From JAICUY01 sp963716585 (lineage in GTDB: Bacteria > Chloroflexota > Limnocylindria > QHBO01), in NCBI GenBank assembly GCA_963716585.1, contig CAVQTN010000002.1, positions 372,001 through 436,000 on the forward strand: 64,000 nucleotides of DNA, written 5' to 3'. Shown here one piece after another: positions 35,922 through 44,715 of this stretch; position 1 is the first letter of the stretch, and every line of letters begins with the position of its first letter. Both the position numbers and the translations under genes were made by a program. The notes beneath the pieces were generated by a model. That model had not been told where the DNA came from. It worked only from the letters and a program-made list of their open reading frames with translations, and searched no databases.

Positions 35922-37117
35922 GCCCTGCCCTGGGGGCCGCCTGAGCGGCGACGGCGACGCGCCACCGCCGCCCGCACGTCGCCCAACGTGTCGCCGCCGA
36001 ACGTGGCGAGCAGCTCGTCCGCCAGGATGAGCGCCACCATCGACTCACCCACGATCGCGGCGCGCGGCAGGATCGCCACGTCCGAGCGCTCGATGTGCGC
36101 CCGCTCCAGCGCCCCGCTGACCAGGTCGACGCTGGGCAGCGAGCGCCGCAACGTGGCGACCGGCTTCACAGCCGCACGCACCACGACCGGGGCGCCGTTG
36201 CTCATGCCGCCCTCGATCCCACCTGCGTTGTTCGTGCGTCGCCGCCAGCCAGGACCGCCGGGCAGGACGACGTCGTGCACCTCGCTGCCCCGCCGCTCCA
36301 CCACGCCGAAGCCGAGTCCGATCTCGACGCCCTTGACCGCAGGGATGGCCATCACCGCGGCGGCCAGCGCACCATCCAACCGCGTGTCCCACTCCGCGTC
36401 CGAGCCCAGCCCAATCGGCAGCCCATCCACGACGACGACGAACGAGCCGCCGATCGAGTCGCCGGCCTCCTTGACCGCCTCGATCTCGTCCAGCATGCGG
36501 CCCTCGGCCTCCGGATCCGGGCAGCGCAGCGGGCTCGGCGCGCGCAGGTCATCGCGCCACCAGCCTTCGGGTACGCATTCGAGCGCCGTCGCGGCATCCG
36601 GGAAGGCACGCACCGAACCCAGCTGGTCGACGAAGCTCCAGACCCGGACGCCGACCAGACGAAGCAGCTGCCGTGCGACCGCGCCCGCCACCGCACGCGC
36701 AGCCGTCGAGCGAGCTGATGCGCGCTCGAGCACGTCGCGCATGTCATCGGTGTCGTACTTGATAGCGCCGGCGAGATCGGCGTGACCGGGACGAGCACGG
36801 GTGATCGGCTTCGGCCGCCGCTCCGCCGGCACCACCTCGACCGCCATGCGATCGGTCCAGTTCTGCCAGTCGCGGTTCTCGACCATGAAGCCCAGCGGCG
36901 AGCCGAGCGTGTGGCCATAGCGCAGCCCCGCCATCCACTGCACGCGGTCGCGCTCGATCTGCATCCGCCGCCCGCTGCCGTAACCGTGCTGGCGCCGCTG
37001 GAGGTCGCGGTTGACGCCGGCGGTCGAGATGCGCAACCCGGCGGGCAATCCTTCGAGCACGCCGACGAGTCCCGGGCCGTGTGATTCTCCCGCGGTCAGC
37101 AGTCGCAGCCGCCTCAC
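35918..37117 (-). CDS. aroC: chorismate synthase
   Basis: 399 residues. It converts EPSP to chorismate with reduced FMN. Signatures present: GESHGPGLVG at the start, HGYGSGRRMQIE near 45, RPGHADLAGAIKY near 110 with RASARSTAARVA-type sequence after it, and the C-terminal GGIEGGMSNGAPV near 300. The start overlaps the aroA stop by four bases (ATGA). Confidence 0.96.
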   Translation of the reverse strand: MRRLRLLTAGESHGPGLVGVLEGLPAGLRISTAGVNRDLQRRQHGYGSGRRMQIERDRVQWMAGLRYGHTLGSPLGFMVENRDWQNWTDRMAVEVVPAERRPKPITRARPGHADLAGAIKYDTDDMRDVLERASARSTAARAVAGAVARQLLRLVGVRVWSFVDQLGSVRAFPDAATALECVPEGWWRDDLRAPSPLRCPDPEAEGRMLDEIEAVKEAGDSIGGSFVVVVDGLPIGLGSDAEWDTRLDGALAAAVMAIPAVKGVEIGLGFGVVERRGSEVHDVVLPGGPGWRRRTNNAGGIEGGMSNGAPVVVRAAVKPVATLRRSLPSVDLVSGALERAHIERSDVAILPRAAIVGESMVALILADELLATFGGDTLGDVRAAVARRRRRSGGPQGRA

Positions 37118-38428
37118 GCCGGCACCGCCGCCAGTGTTTCGAGATCGTCCCAGAAGGACGGATAGGAGACCGATGCGCTCTCCGCGTCATCAATCCGCAC
37201 TGTTCCTCCGACACCGGTGAGCGCCGCGATCGCGAAGGCGATCGCAATCCGGTGGTCGTGGTCCGTGGCAATGTCGGCGTCGCGCGACGTCCCACGCGAC
37301 ACCCGCCAACCATCCGGTCGCTCCTCAACCGTGGCGCCGACGCGCGACAGGCCGGCGACGACCGCCGAGATGCGATCCGTTTCCTTGACCCGCAGCTCGC
37401 GCGCGTCGCGCAGCTCGGACTCGCCCTCGGCGGCGGCCATGGCGACCGCCAGCAACGGCAGCTCGTCGATGAGCGGCCGGGACCTCGTCACCAGCCAGGC
37501 TGACCGCCTCGAGCCGTGGCGCGCTGCGCACCACGAGATCGCCCACGCGCTCGGGGCCGTCGTCCCGCTCCTCGCACACCACGACGTCGGCGCCCATACG
37601 CCGCAGGACGTCCACGTACCTCAGGCGCGTCCGGTTGAGGCAGACGTCGACCAGCCGCAGCTCCGCGTCCGGGTGAAGCGTCGCGGCGACGACCCAGGCG
37701 GCGGCGCTCGACGGGTCGCCGGCAACGTCCAGGCTGAAGGCTCGGGGGCGTGCCGGGCCGTGGACCGTTGTCACACGCTCGTCGCGGCGGATGCCCACGC
37801 CCAGCCAGGCAAGCAGCCGCTCGGTGTGGTCGCGCGTCGGTCCGGGCAGCTCGATGGTCGTTTCGCCCTCGGCGCCCAGCGCGGCGAGGCAGATCGCCCC
37901 GAGCACCTGCGCGCTGGCAATCTCGAGCCGATGCTGCGTCGCCCGCAGCCCTGCCGGCACGACGCGGATAGGTGCGTGACCGTCGGTCGTCGTCACGTCG
38001 GCGCCCATGGCTCGCAGCGGCGCTGCAATGCGCTCCATCGGCCGTCGCCGCAGCGAGCCGTCGCCATCGAGCACCGCGGCGATGCCGTGCCCGGCCAGGA
38101 GCCCGGCCAACAGCCGCATGGTCGTACCCGAGTTGCCGCAATCGAGCGGAGCGCCGGTTTCGAGCGTCGCCAGGCAGCGCCGCGTGCTCTCGATGTCGGC
38201 GCCGGCGCCGTGGATTCGCACCTGCGACTCGCCGTCGGCGATGGCCGCAGCCATCAACGCCCGATGCCCGATCGACTTGTCCGACGGCACGCGGATCACC
38301 CCGCGCAGCGCCGGAGCCCGGCTCACCACGCGCTTCACCGCCAGATACCCGCGGCATGGGTGAACGGCGACGGGAGCACCCGCAATCGTGCCAATCCACT
38401 CAGCAGGCGGGTCGTTCCCGCTCGACAT
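37114..38428 (-). CDS. aroA: 5-enolpyruvylshikimate-3-phosphate synthase, frameshifted near the 3' third
   Basis: About 437 residues when repaired. It condenses shikimate 3-phosphate with PEP. Motifs: RVPSDKSIGHRALM near 50, LDCGNSGTTMRLLAG near 95, RRRPM near 130, and in the second frame LIDELPLLAVAMA, ELRVKETDR and DHRIAIAFA. After VSLAGDEV the frame shifts by +1 near 37485, where GAGGTCCCGGCCG has one base too many. The ATG 38428 adds about 30 residues before the usual N-terminus; GTG 38338 is an alternative. The 88 bp to the upstream gene hold nothing recognisable. Confidence 0.87.
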
Positions 38429-38516
38429 GGCGGGTCGCAGCCGTCATCGGCCGCCAGCCACCCATCAGCAGGGTAACTGGCGGAAGCCGCGACCCCGGCG
38501 GCCATGCTCGAAGACA

Positions 38517-39828
38517 TCACGGGTGCACCTCCGATGCGTGGCGCCGCTGCACGGAGCGCGAAGCGCGCAGGATCGAGCCGAAGACCGCCGACATCTCCTC
38601 GACCGTCATCACGCCGTCGCCGGCGGCCGCGCGGACCAGCAGCTCGTGCTCGCGCCGCACGTCGTGGCCGTGCGTGCCATTGCCACGGGCCTGCTGGACG
38701 GCGAGCGCCGCCGCGGCCCGTTCCTGCAGCAGCGCCGCGATCCGGTGGTCCAGCGAATCGATCGTCTCGCGCAGCGCCACGACGTCGCCGGATGGCGGCG
38801 CCGGGGATGGCATCGGTCGCTCGGGAATGCGCACGAACTGCAGTCGTCGCAGCTCGTCCATGAGCTCGCCGAACTCCTCGAACGAGAGCGACTGGTCGCC
38901 ATCGGATTTGGCCTGGGTGGGATGGGGATGCACCTCGATGAGCAGGCCATCCGCTCCGACGGCAGCGCCGGCGAGCGCCATCGGTCCGACCAGGGCTCGC
39001 TGGCCGGTGCCGTGCGAGGGGTCGACCATGATCGGCAGGTGGGTGCGCTGGCGCAGCACCGGCACGGCCGACAGGTCGAGCGTGTTGCGTGTGGCCGTCT
39101 CGAACGTGCGGATGCCACGTTCGCAAAGGATCACGTTTGGGTTGCCGGAGGACAGGACGTACTCGGCCGCCAGCAGCCACTCCTCGATGGTCGCGCCGAA
39201 GCCGCGCTTGAGCAGCACCGGCAGCCGGCTGTGGCCCACGGCGCGCAGCAGCACGAAGTTGTGCATGTTGCGGCTGCCGACCTGCAGCACATCGACGTAG
39301 CGGGCGAAGATCTCGACCTGCGCCGGATCGGTCACCTCGCTGATGACCGGCAGGCCGGTCTCGTCGCGGGCGTGCGCCAACAGCTCCAGGGCGGCGGAGC
39401 CCGAGACCCTGGAAGGCGTACGGCGAGGTGCGCGGCTTGAAGGCGCCGCCACGCAGCAGGGTCGCGCCCTCGCGACGCGCCGCGCGGGCCGTGCTCAGCA
39501 GCTGGTCGGCGGATTCCACCGCGCACGGGCCGGCGACCACCTGCAGCTCGCCTCCGCCACCGACGTCGACGTCACGCACCCGAACCCGGGTGCGCTCCGG
39601 ATGATGCTCGATGCTTGCCAGCTTGTACGGCTGGGTGACCCGGATGACCTGCTCGACGCCGGGGAAGGTTCCCAGGTGCGCCGCACGCTCCACCTCGGCG
39701 CCGACCACGCCGATCACCGTCCGCTCCTCGCCGACGCTGACGAAGGCCTGCAGGTCGTGCGCCTCGATGGCCTCCCGGACTGCCTTCACATCGTCCCGCG
39801 TCGCCGTCGGACGCATCACCACGATCAT
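38517..39828 (-). CDS. aroF: DAHP synthase with N-terminal regulatory domain and C-terminal chorismate mutase, frameshifted
   Basis: About 436 residues when repaired. Residues 1-75 (MIVVMRPTATRDDVKAV, GEERTVIGVVG) are the ferredoxin-like regulatory domain of Thermotoga-type DAHP synthases. The barrel follows with AGPCAVES, GGAFKPRTSPYAFQGLG, LQVGSRNMHNF, LLKRGFGAT, CERG and VDPSHGTG. The last roughly 85 residues are an AroQ-class chorismate mutase (ALRETIDSLDHRIAALLQER, REHELL). A +1 shift lies near 39405 after FQGLG. The fusion couples pathway entry to the Phe/Tyr branch. It is the first gene of the aro operon and is preceded by a leader-peptide attenuator. Confidence 0.87.
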
Positions 39829-39885
39829 CTGTCAACGCCTCTTGCTGTGCTCGGCGTCTCGTGCCGAATGGGTCCTGGCAGAGGG

Positions 39886-39921
39886 AAACAAAAAACGCAC
39901 CGGTCCGGGCGGACCGCTGCG
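39886..39921 (-). terminator. attenuator terminator upstream of the DAHP synthase/chorismate mutase gene
   Basis: On the minus strand CGCAGCGGTCC and GGACCGGTGCG form a long GC stem with loop GCCC (39896-39921), followed at once by TTTTTT, then G and TTT. This is a textbook intrinsic terminator lying about 55 bases after a short leader frame and about 60 bases before the aro operon start. Upstream, ACGGGCA can pair with TGCCCGC, offering a competing fold. Confidence 0.85.
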
Positions 39922-39975
39922 TCGGCGGGCACGAGTGCCTCTGCTGGCGGGACTTGCCCGTCTGCCTCGTACCCG

Positions 39976-40005
39976 CTAGGCGTAGTACCAGCACGTGTGG
40001 TTCAT
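39976..40005 (-). CDS. aro operon leader peptide (MNHTCWYYA)
   Basis: A nine-codon frame, ATG AAC CAC ACG TGC TGG TAC TAC GCC TAG, reads MNHTCWYYA. One Trp and two adjacent Tyr codons in nine are the hallmark of transcription attenuation by ribosome stalling. It starts about five bases after the predicted transcription start and is followed by the terminator at 39886-39921, then by the DAHP synthase/chorismate mutase gene. Shortage of charged tRNA-Trp or tRNA-Tyr should stall the ribosome and prevent termination. Confidence 0.82.
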   Translation of the reverse strand: MNHTCWYYA

Positions 40006-40016
40006 GAGTGCGCGGA

Positions 40017-40046
40017 AGGGTAATCCCGTTTCCCGACCGATGTCAA
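40017..40046 (-). promoter_or_regulatory. promoter of the aro operon and its leader peptide
   Basis: On the minus strand a consensus TTGACA (40046 to 40041) and TACCCT (40022 to 40017) are 18 bases apart, predicting a start near 40010. The -35 box overlaps the last codons of the SDR gene upstream. Confidence 0.72.
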
Positions 40047-40750
40047 CGCTCGGTCGCCCGACGGATGGCGACGCTCGGCGGCAGGATGGTGCGTCCGCCG
40101 TCGGCGTGCCACACCGCGCCGGTGACGTAGCTCGCCTCCGGCGAGACGAGGAATGCGATGACGTCGGCGATCTCCACGGCGCGCCCCATGCGCCCGAGCG
40201 GCACGTCCGGGCGCTCGCCAGGCGGAAATGCTGCCGCATCGAAGGCCGTGTCGATCGCCCCGGCGGCCACGACGTTGACGCGCACCTCGGGGGCGCCGAT
40301 GAGCGCCATCGAGCGAGCGAGGCCCTCCAGCCCGGCCTTCGACGCCGCGTAGGCAGGTGAACGCGGCGAGCCCTCGGCGGCCCCGGCGATACTGCCGACC
40401 AGCACAGCCGCCCCTCGCGATGCGCGCAGGAGCGGGAGCGCGGCGCGCATCGCCAGGTACGGCGCCCGCAGGTTGACGCGCAGCAGCTCGTCCCACGCCT
40501 CGAGGTCGTCCCAGGGCCCCGCCGCCGGCAGTCCTGCCGAGCAGACCAGGGCGTCGAGCGTCCCGTCGAGCTGCTCGAGGGCGCCAGCCAGCACCGCCTG
40601 GTCGCCCGCGTCGCCGACCATGTCCGCGTCCAGCCCGGGCTGCAGGTCGATTCCCAGCACGCGCCAGGCATCGCCGCGCAGACGCTCGGCGACCGCCTGG
40701 CCGATCCCGGAGGCGGAGCCGGTGACGAGCGCGCTGCGTGGTTGTTTCAT
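40043..40750 (-). CDS. short-chain dehydrogenase/reductase
   Basis: 235 residues. Classical SDR: cofactor motif VTGSASGIGQAVA near residue 8, Asp after the second strand (GIDLQ) suggesting NAD, LVCSAG near 75, catalytic Ser in LVGSIAG near 125 and YAASK near 140. The ending GAVWHADGGRT is the usual one. ATG 40750 is chosen because homology begins at MKQPRSALVTG; upstream codons are unrelated. Substrate unknown. The 3' end carries the promoter of the aro operon. Confidence 0.88.
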   Translation of the reverse strand: MKQPRSALVTGSASGIGQAVAERLRGDAWRVLGIDLQPGLDADMVGDAGDQAVLAGALEQLDGTLDALVCSAGLPAAGPWDDLEAWDELLRVNLRAPYLAMRAALPLLRASRGAAVLVGSIAGAAEGSPRSPAYAASKAGLEGLARSMALIGAPEVRVNVVAAGAIDTAFDAAAFPPGERPDVPLGRMGRAVEIADVIAFLVSPEASYVTGAVWHADGGRTILPPSVAIRRATER

Positions 40751-40817
40751 CGGCGAAGGATGGCAGACCGGTGCAACGCAGTCCCCTCGCTCTCCGTCCT
40801 GACAGCAGCATCCACGC

Positions 40818-42683
40818 GTGCGACACTGGCGCCGAGGTACCTTCACGATCCTGGATCACCGGCTCATCAGCGCGTTGAGCGGCACGGCCCTCCTGCTCGC
40901 CGCCTGTTCGGCCACCCCGATTTCCACCCCTCCTGCGGCCACCCCGAGCATGACGGCCACTCCCAGCCCGCCGCTCAGTGCGACGCCGGTCCCGACCGCC
41001 ACGCCCGACCCGGTCGAGCAGCTGCTGGCCGGCATGACGGTCGACGAGCGCATCGGGCAGCTGCTGATGCCGTACGCCTACGGATCGTCGGCCACCAGGG
41101 TCACGACCGCACAGGCGGCCGCCAATCGCCAGATCTACGGCGTCGACACGCCCGCACAGCTCGTGACGCGCGACCACCTCGGGGGCATGATCCTGCTGCC
41201 GCGCAATACGCTCCATCCGACGCTCTCCGAGCTGCCGACCGACAACACGACCGACCCGGCCGCCGTCCCCGGCCTGGTGGACGGCCTGCAGCAGGCGGCG
41301 CAGGCCGACAGCGGCGTGCCGCTGCTGATCGCCACCGACCAGGAGGAAGGGATCGTCACCCGGATCGGTGCTCCGCTGGCGATGTTCCCCGGCGCAATGC
41401 CACTCGGAGCGGCGGGGTCGGCCGAGTTGGCGCGCAACGTGGCCGCCGCGACCGGCCGCGAGCTGGCCGCCCTCGGTATCAACCTCGACCTCGCGCCGGA
41501 CAGTGACGTCAATGTCGAACCGCGCAATCCGGTCATCGGGCTGCGGTCGTTCGGCGACGAACCGAGCCTGGTCTCCCGGCTGGCCGCGGCGCAGGTCGCC
41601 GGCTACCAGCAAGACGCCGCGATCGGTGCGGCCGCCAAGCACTTCCCGGGTCACGGCGACACCACGGTCGACAGCCACACCGGGCTGCCAGTCATCGACC
41701 ACGACCGCGCGACGCTCGATCGGGTGGACCTGCCGCCGTTCGCGGCGGCCATCGGCGCCGGGGTGGACGTCGTGATGGCCGGCCACCTCCTCGTTCCGGC
41801 CCTCGACCCGGACGAGCCCGCAACCCTCTCGTCACGGATCCTGACCAACCTGCTGCGTGGCGATCTCGGCTTCGACGGCGTGGCCATGACCGACTCACTG
41901 TGGATGCAGGGCATCCGCTCCCGCGTCAACAGCGATGCGGAAGCTGCCCTCCGCGCGCTGCAGGCCGGTGCCGACATCCTGCTCATGCCGCCCGACCCTG
42001 CCGGGGTCATCGATGCCCTCGGCGCGGCGGTGCGCGACGGCACGCTCAGCCAGACGCGGGTTGACGCATCCGTGCGGCGCGTCCTGCGACTGAAGCAGCG
42101 CCTGGGCCTGCTGCAGCCAGGCTGGCACCCCGCGGCGCGGGTCCCCGATGTGCAGACGCTCGCCGCCGATCGCGCGCTGGCCCTCGACGCCGCGACGCAG
42201 GCCGTCACGCTGACCAGCTGCACCGCGGCCCTGCCGCTCAGCAGCCGAAGCAGCCTGGTGGTCGGTCTCGACGGACCGGCGACCACACTCGCCGCCGGCC
42301 TGCCAAACGCCCACCCGCTGGCCGTGGCCTTCAACCCGACGGCAGCGCAGCGACAGGCTGCTGTAGCGGCCGCCGCGACGGCCGGCAGCATCGTGGCGCT
42401 GACCTACGACGCGGACCAGTCGGCGGCGCAGCAGGCCCTGCTCCGGGACCTGGCCGCCAGTGGCCGGCCGCTGATTGTCGTGTCGATCGATCTGCCGTAT
42501 GACCTGGCCGTGCCGGTTGCCGCCGACGCGCGCCTGGCGACGTACGGGGCCGGAGCCGTGTCGATGGCCGGCCTGGCGCGGGCACTGACTTCCGGCAGCT
42601 TCAGCGGCCGGCTGCCGGTCGCCGTTCCCGGCCCCGCTGGTCGCGCGCTCGCGTTCGGCGACGGACTCGACCGCTGCCGCTGA
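40818..42683 (+). CDS. glycoside hydrolase family 3 lipoprotein (NagZ-like beta-N-acetylhexosaminidase)
   Basis: 621 residues. A signal peptide ends in LLLAAC, followed by a Pro/Thr/Ser-rich spacer to about residue 60. The barrel has GGMILLPRNT near 115, TDQEEGIVTRIG near 172, the NagZ-type catalytic loop KHFPGHGDT...DSH near 275 carrying the His/Asp acid-base pair, and nucleophile Asp in VAMTDSLWM near 355. The C-terminal roughly 190 residues form the second GH3 domain. It probably trims N-acetylglucosamine from peptidoglycan fragments outside the membrane. The GTG 40818 start gives a plausible signal peptide. Confidence 0.88.
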   Translation: MRHWRRGTFTILDHRLISALSGTALLLAACSATPISTPPAATPSMTATPSPPLSATPVPTATPDPVEQLLAGMTVDERIGQLLMPYAYGSSATRVTTAQAAANRQIYGVDTPAQLVTRDHLGGMILLPRNTLHPTLSELPTDNTTDPAAVPGLVDGLQQAAQADSGVPLLIATDQEEGIVTRIGAPLAMFPGAMPLGAAGSAELARNVAAATGRELAALGINLDLAPDSDVNVEPRNPVIGLRSFGDEPSLVSRLAAAQVAGYQQDAAIGAAAKHFPGHGDTTVDSHTGLPVIDHDRATLDRVDLPPFAAAIGAGVDVVMAGHLLVPALDPDEPATLSSRILTNLLRGDLGFDGVAMTDSLWMQGIRSRVNSDAEAALRALQAGADILLMPPDPAGVIDALGAAVRDGTLSQTRVDASVRRVLRLKQRLGLLQPGWHPAARVPDVQTLAADRALALDAATQAVTLTSCTAALPLSSRSSLVVGLDGPATTLAAGLPNAHPLAVAFNPTAAQRQAAVAAAATAGSIVALTYDADQSAAQQALLRDLAASGRPLIVVSIDLPYDLAVPVAADARLATYGAGAVSMAGLARALTSGSFSGRLPVAVPGPAGRALAFGDGLDRCR

Positions 42684-42715
42684 ACTGGGGGCTATCGGTC
42701 CCGGAAGATCCATGC

Positions 42716-42829
42716 TAGACTGCCGTGACATGCTCCCTTGCGGGAGCGCAGATAACGCGGCGCACGATCACTCCTCTCACGGTTTTCGGCGAGAAGGTCG
42801 CTGGAGCCGCACGAGAAGGAGTTTCTTTT
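42716..42829 (+). promoter_or_regulatory. promoter and structured 5' leader of the zinc-ribbon gene
   Basis: TAGACT (42716-42721) predicts a start near 42728. The leader of about 100 bases begins with a perfect hairpin, GCTCCC-TTGC-GGGAGC (42732-42747), and ends in GAGAAGGAG (42813-42821), a strong ribosome site eight bases before TTG 42830. A long leader is unusual here, where most genes look leaderless, and hints at post-transcriptional control, for example by cold. Confidence 0.55.
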
Positions 42830-43186
42830 TTGTACCAATCAACCTACACCGATAAGACGCTGGTCTGCGCCGACTGCAACCAGGAGTTCGTCTTCACCGG
42901 CAGCGAGCAGCAGTTCTTCGCTGATCGCCAGTTCAGCGAGCCGCGTCGCTGCCCGGCCTGCCGCGCAATCCGCAAGGCCTCCCGCGGCGACAACGGCGGG
43001 AGCAGCTACGGCAATGGCGGCGGCTATTCGAGCGGTGGTTACTCGAGCGGCGGCGGCTACGACCGTGGCCCGCGCGAGATGCACAGCGCGACGTGCGCGA
43101 GCTGCGGCCGCGAGGCCCTCGTCCCATTCCGGCCGACCGGCAGCAAGCCGGTCTACTGCAGCGACTGCTTCAGCCCGCGCCGCTAG
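42830..43186 (+). CDS. zinc-ribbon protein with Gly/Ser/Tyr-rich linker
   Basis: 118 residues. Two zinc ribbons are visible: CADC near residue 13 with CPAC near 40, in the form LVCADCNQEFVFTGSEQQFF typical of the small CxxC-x(n)-CxxC family, and a C-terminal pair CASC...CSDC near 90-115. Between them is a low-complexity linker of SSGGY-like repeats (about 55-80). Such proteins are common beside cold-shock genes; nucleic-acid binding is likely but unproven. TTG 42830 is preferred over GTG 42725 because of the ribosome site and because family members begin at this point. Confidence 0.8.
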   Translation: MYQSTYTDKTLVCADCNQEFVFTGSEQQFFADRQFSEPRRCPACRAIRKASRGDNGGSSYGNGGGYSSGGYSSGGGYDRGPREMHSATCASCGREALVPFRPTGSKPVYCSDCFSPRR

Positions 43187-43221
43187 TCGTCGTGCGCCAA
43201 TGGCGCCACTCCGCTGATTTC

Positions 43222-43257
43222 CAATCGAGCCCGGTGAGCAATCGCCGGGCTCGATTG
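43222..43257. terminator. terminator hairpin after the zinc-ribbon gene
   Basis: CAATCGAGCCCGG (43222-43234) and CCGGGCTCGATTG (43245-43257) are a perfect 13-bp inverted repeat with a ten-base loop, 36 bp after the stop. There is no T run on either strand. Confidence 0.65.
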
Positions 43258-43560
43258 CTGCCCGCGGTTGCGGACGCCAGTCGCCTCGGAAGGGCTGTGC
43301 CGCGCGGAACGCTCGGGGGGTGCCACTCCGAGTGGACATACGTCGGCGTGATCAGCGTTCGAGCGGTGCGGCGCTCGCGGTGGACGGCCCAACGCCGCGG
43401 ACCGAGCGTGGAGAGCGTGCCAACGCCATGCCCCGACCGCTACGCAGTGGACGAGCGCGGTTCAGACCGACAGGTGACTGGTCGCGCGACGTCCAGCAAC
43501 CAAGGCTTGGCCTTAACGCGGCGTTGATCATCGAATAACAGCGGCTTGACGACGCGGCCG
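43258..43560. other. intergenic region upstream of pstS without recognisable gene
   Basis: About 300 bp between the terminator hairpin and the pstS promoter. I looked for a phosphate-box type direct repeat and for a short coding frame and saw neither clearly; open frames here have no homology I recognise. Regulatory sites for the Pho system would be expected in this stretch. Confidence 0.4.
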
Positions 43561-43566
43561 CAGGCT
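43561..43566 (+). promoter_or_regulatory. -10 element CAGGCT, leaderless start of pstS
   Basis: CAGGCT ends exactly seven bases before ATG 43573. TTGACG at 43546 is too close (9 bases) to be its -35, as expected if activation needs a regulator such as PhoP/PhoB. Confidence 0.4.
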
Positions 43567-43572
43567 GGCCGC

Positions 43573-44715
43573 ATGACCAACAGATTCATGCCGCTCGGCA
43601 GACATGCGACACGCACGGCGCTGCCCCTCCTTGTCATCGGCTCATTCGCCCTGGCTGCATGCCAGCCGGCCGGCTCAGCTTCGAGCGCGCCAGCCTCCGG
43701 CTCGCCGGGCACGGGCTCGTCCCCGTTGACCACTTCTTCCGCCAGCTCGACCTTGAAGGCCGATCTGCTGGGCGCCGGCGCGACCTTCCCCGACCCGGTC
43801 TACCAGGAGTGGATCGGCGGGTTCGTGGGTGCCAATCCGGGGGTCTCGATCACGTACGAGCCGATCGGCTCCGGCGGCGGGGTCGAGCAGTTCATCGCGC
43901 AGTCCACCGACTTTGGCGGATCGGATGCATTCATGACCGATGACGAGATCACGGCCGCGGAGAAGGCGCGCGGCTGCGATGTCGTGCACATCCCCACCGT
44001 CTTCGGCGCCGTGGCGATGGCCTACAACGTGCCCGCGGTCGATGGCCTGGTGCTCGACTCCGCGACGATCGCCGGCATCTTCCTGGGCAGGATCACGAAG
44101 TGGAACGACCCCGCCATCGCCGCACTGAACACCGGCGCGACCCTGCCGGACCTGCAGATCATCGTGGCACATCGCTCCGATGGATCGGGCACGACCTCGA
44201 TCTTCACGACGTACCTCGACGGCGAGAGCACTGACTGGCGCACTGGCGTGGGCAAGGGCAAGGAGGTCAGCTGGCCGACCGGGGTCGGCGGGCAGGGCAA
44301 CGACGGGGTGGCCGCGGCCGTCGCCCAGAACGAGGGGGGCATCGGCTACGTCGAGCTGTCGTATGCGATCGAGAACGGCCTGGCGGTCGCATCGGTCAAG
44401 AACGCCGACGGCACCGCGGTCGAGCCGAGCCTCGAGTCGACAACCGCGGCGGCCGACGGGATCCAGATCCCCGACGACCTGCGCTTCAACATCGCGCACG
44501 TCGGCGGCACTGGCTATCCGATCGCCGGGGCGACCTGGGTGCTCGCCTACACGTGCGGCTATGACCAGGCCAAGGCCGATGCGCTGAAGGCCTTCCTGCG
44601 CTGGGCGCTCGAGGACGGCGACCAGGTCGCACAGGAGCTGCACTACGCCCCGGTCGGTGAGGCGCTGCAGGCGAGGGCGCTGGCCAACGTCGACCGGATC
44701 AACGCCGGCGGATGA
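43573..44715 (+). CDS. pstS: phosphate ABC transporter substrate-binding lipoprotein
   Basis: 380 residues. The signal peptide ends in lipobox FALAAC near residue 28, then a Ser/Gly-rich linker. Phosphate-binding motifs are clear: GAGATFPDPVYQEW near 67, GSGGGVEQFIAQSTDFGGSDAF near 105, and HRSDGSGTTSIFT near 205. It captures phosphate outside the membrane for PstCAB. The stop overlaps the pstC start (ATGA). A leaderless promoter precedes the operon. Confidence 0.95.
   Translation: MTNRFMPLGRHATRTALPLLVIGSFALAACQPAGSASSAPASGSPGTGSSPLTTSSASSTLKADLLGAGATFPDPVYQEWIGGFVGANPGVSITYEPIGSGGGVEQFIAQSTDFGGSDAFMTDDEITAAEKARGCDVVHIPTVFGAVAMAYNVPAVDGLVLDSATIAGIFLGRITKWNDPAIAALNTGATLPDLQIIVAHRSDGSGTTSIFTTYLDGESTDWRTGVGKGKEVSWPTGVGGQGNDGVAAAVAQNEGGIGYVELSYAIENGLAVASVKNADGTAVEPSLESTTAAADGIQIPDDLRFNIAHVGGTGYPIAGATWVLAYTCGYDQAKADALKAFLRWALEDGDQVAQELHYAPVGEALQARALANVDRINAGG

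Noticed and set aside
43258..43572. A phosphate box upstream of pstS
   Set aside because: No pair of direct repeats with the expected spacing could be defended by eye; the region is reported as unassigned.
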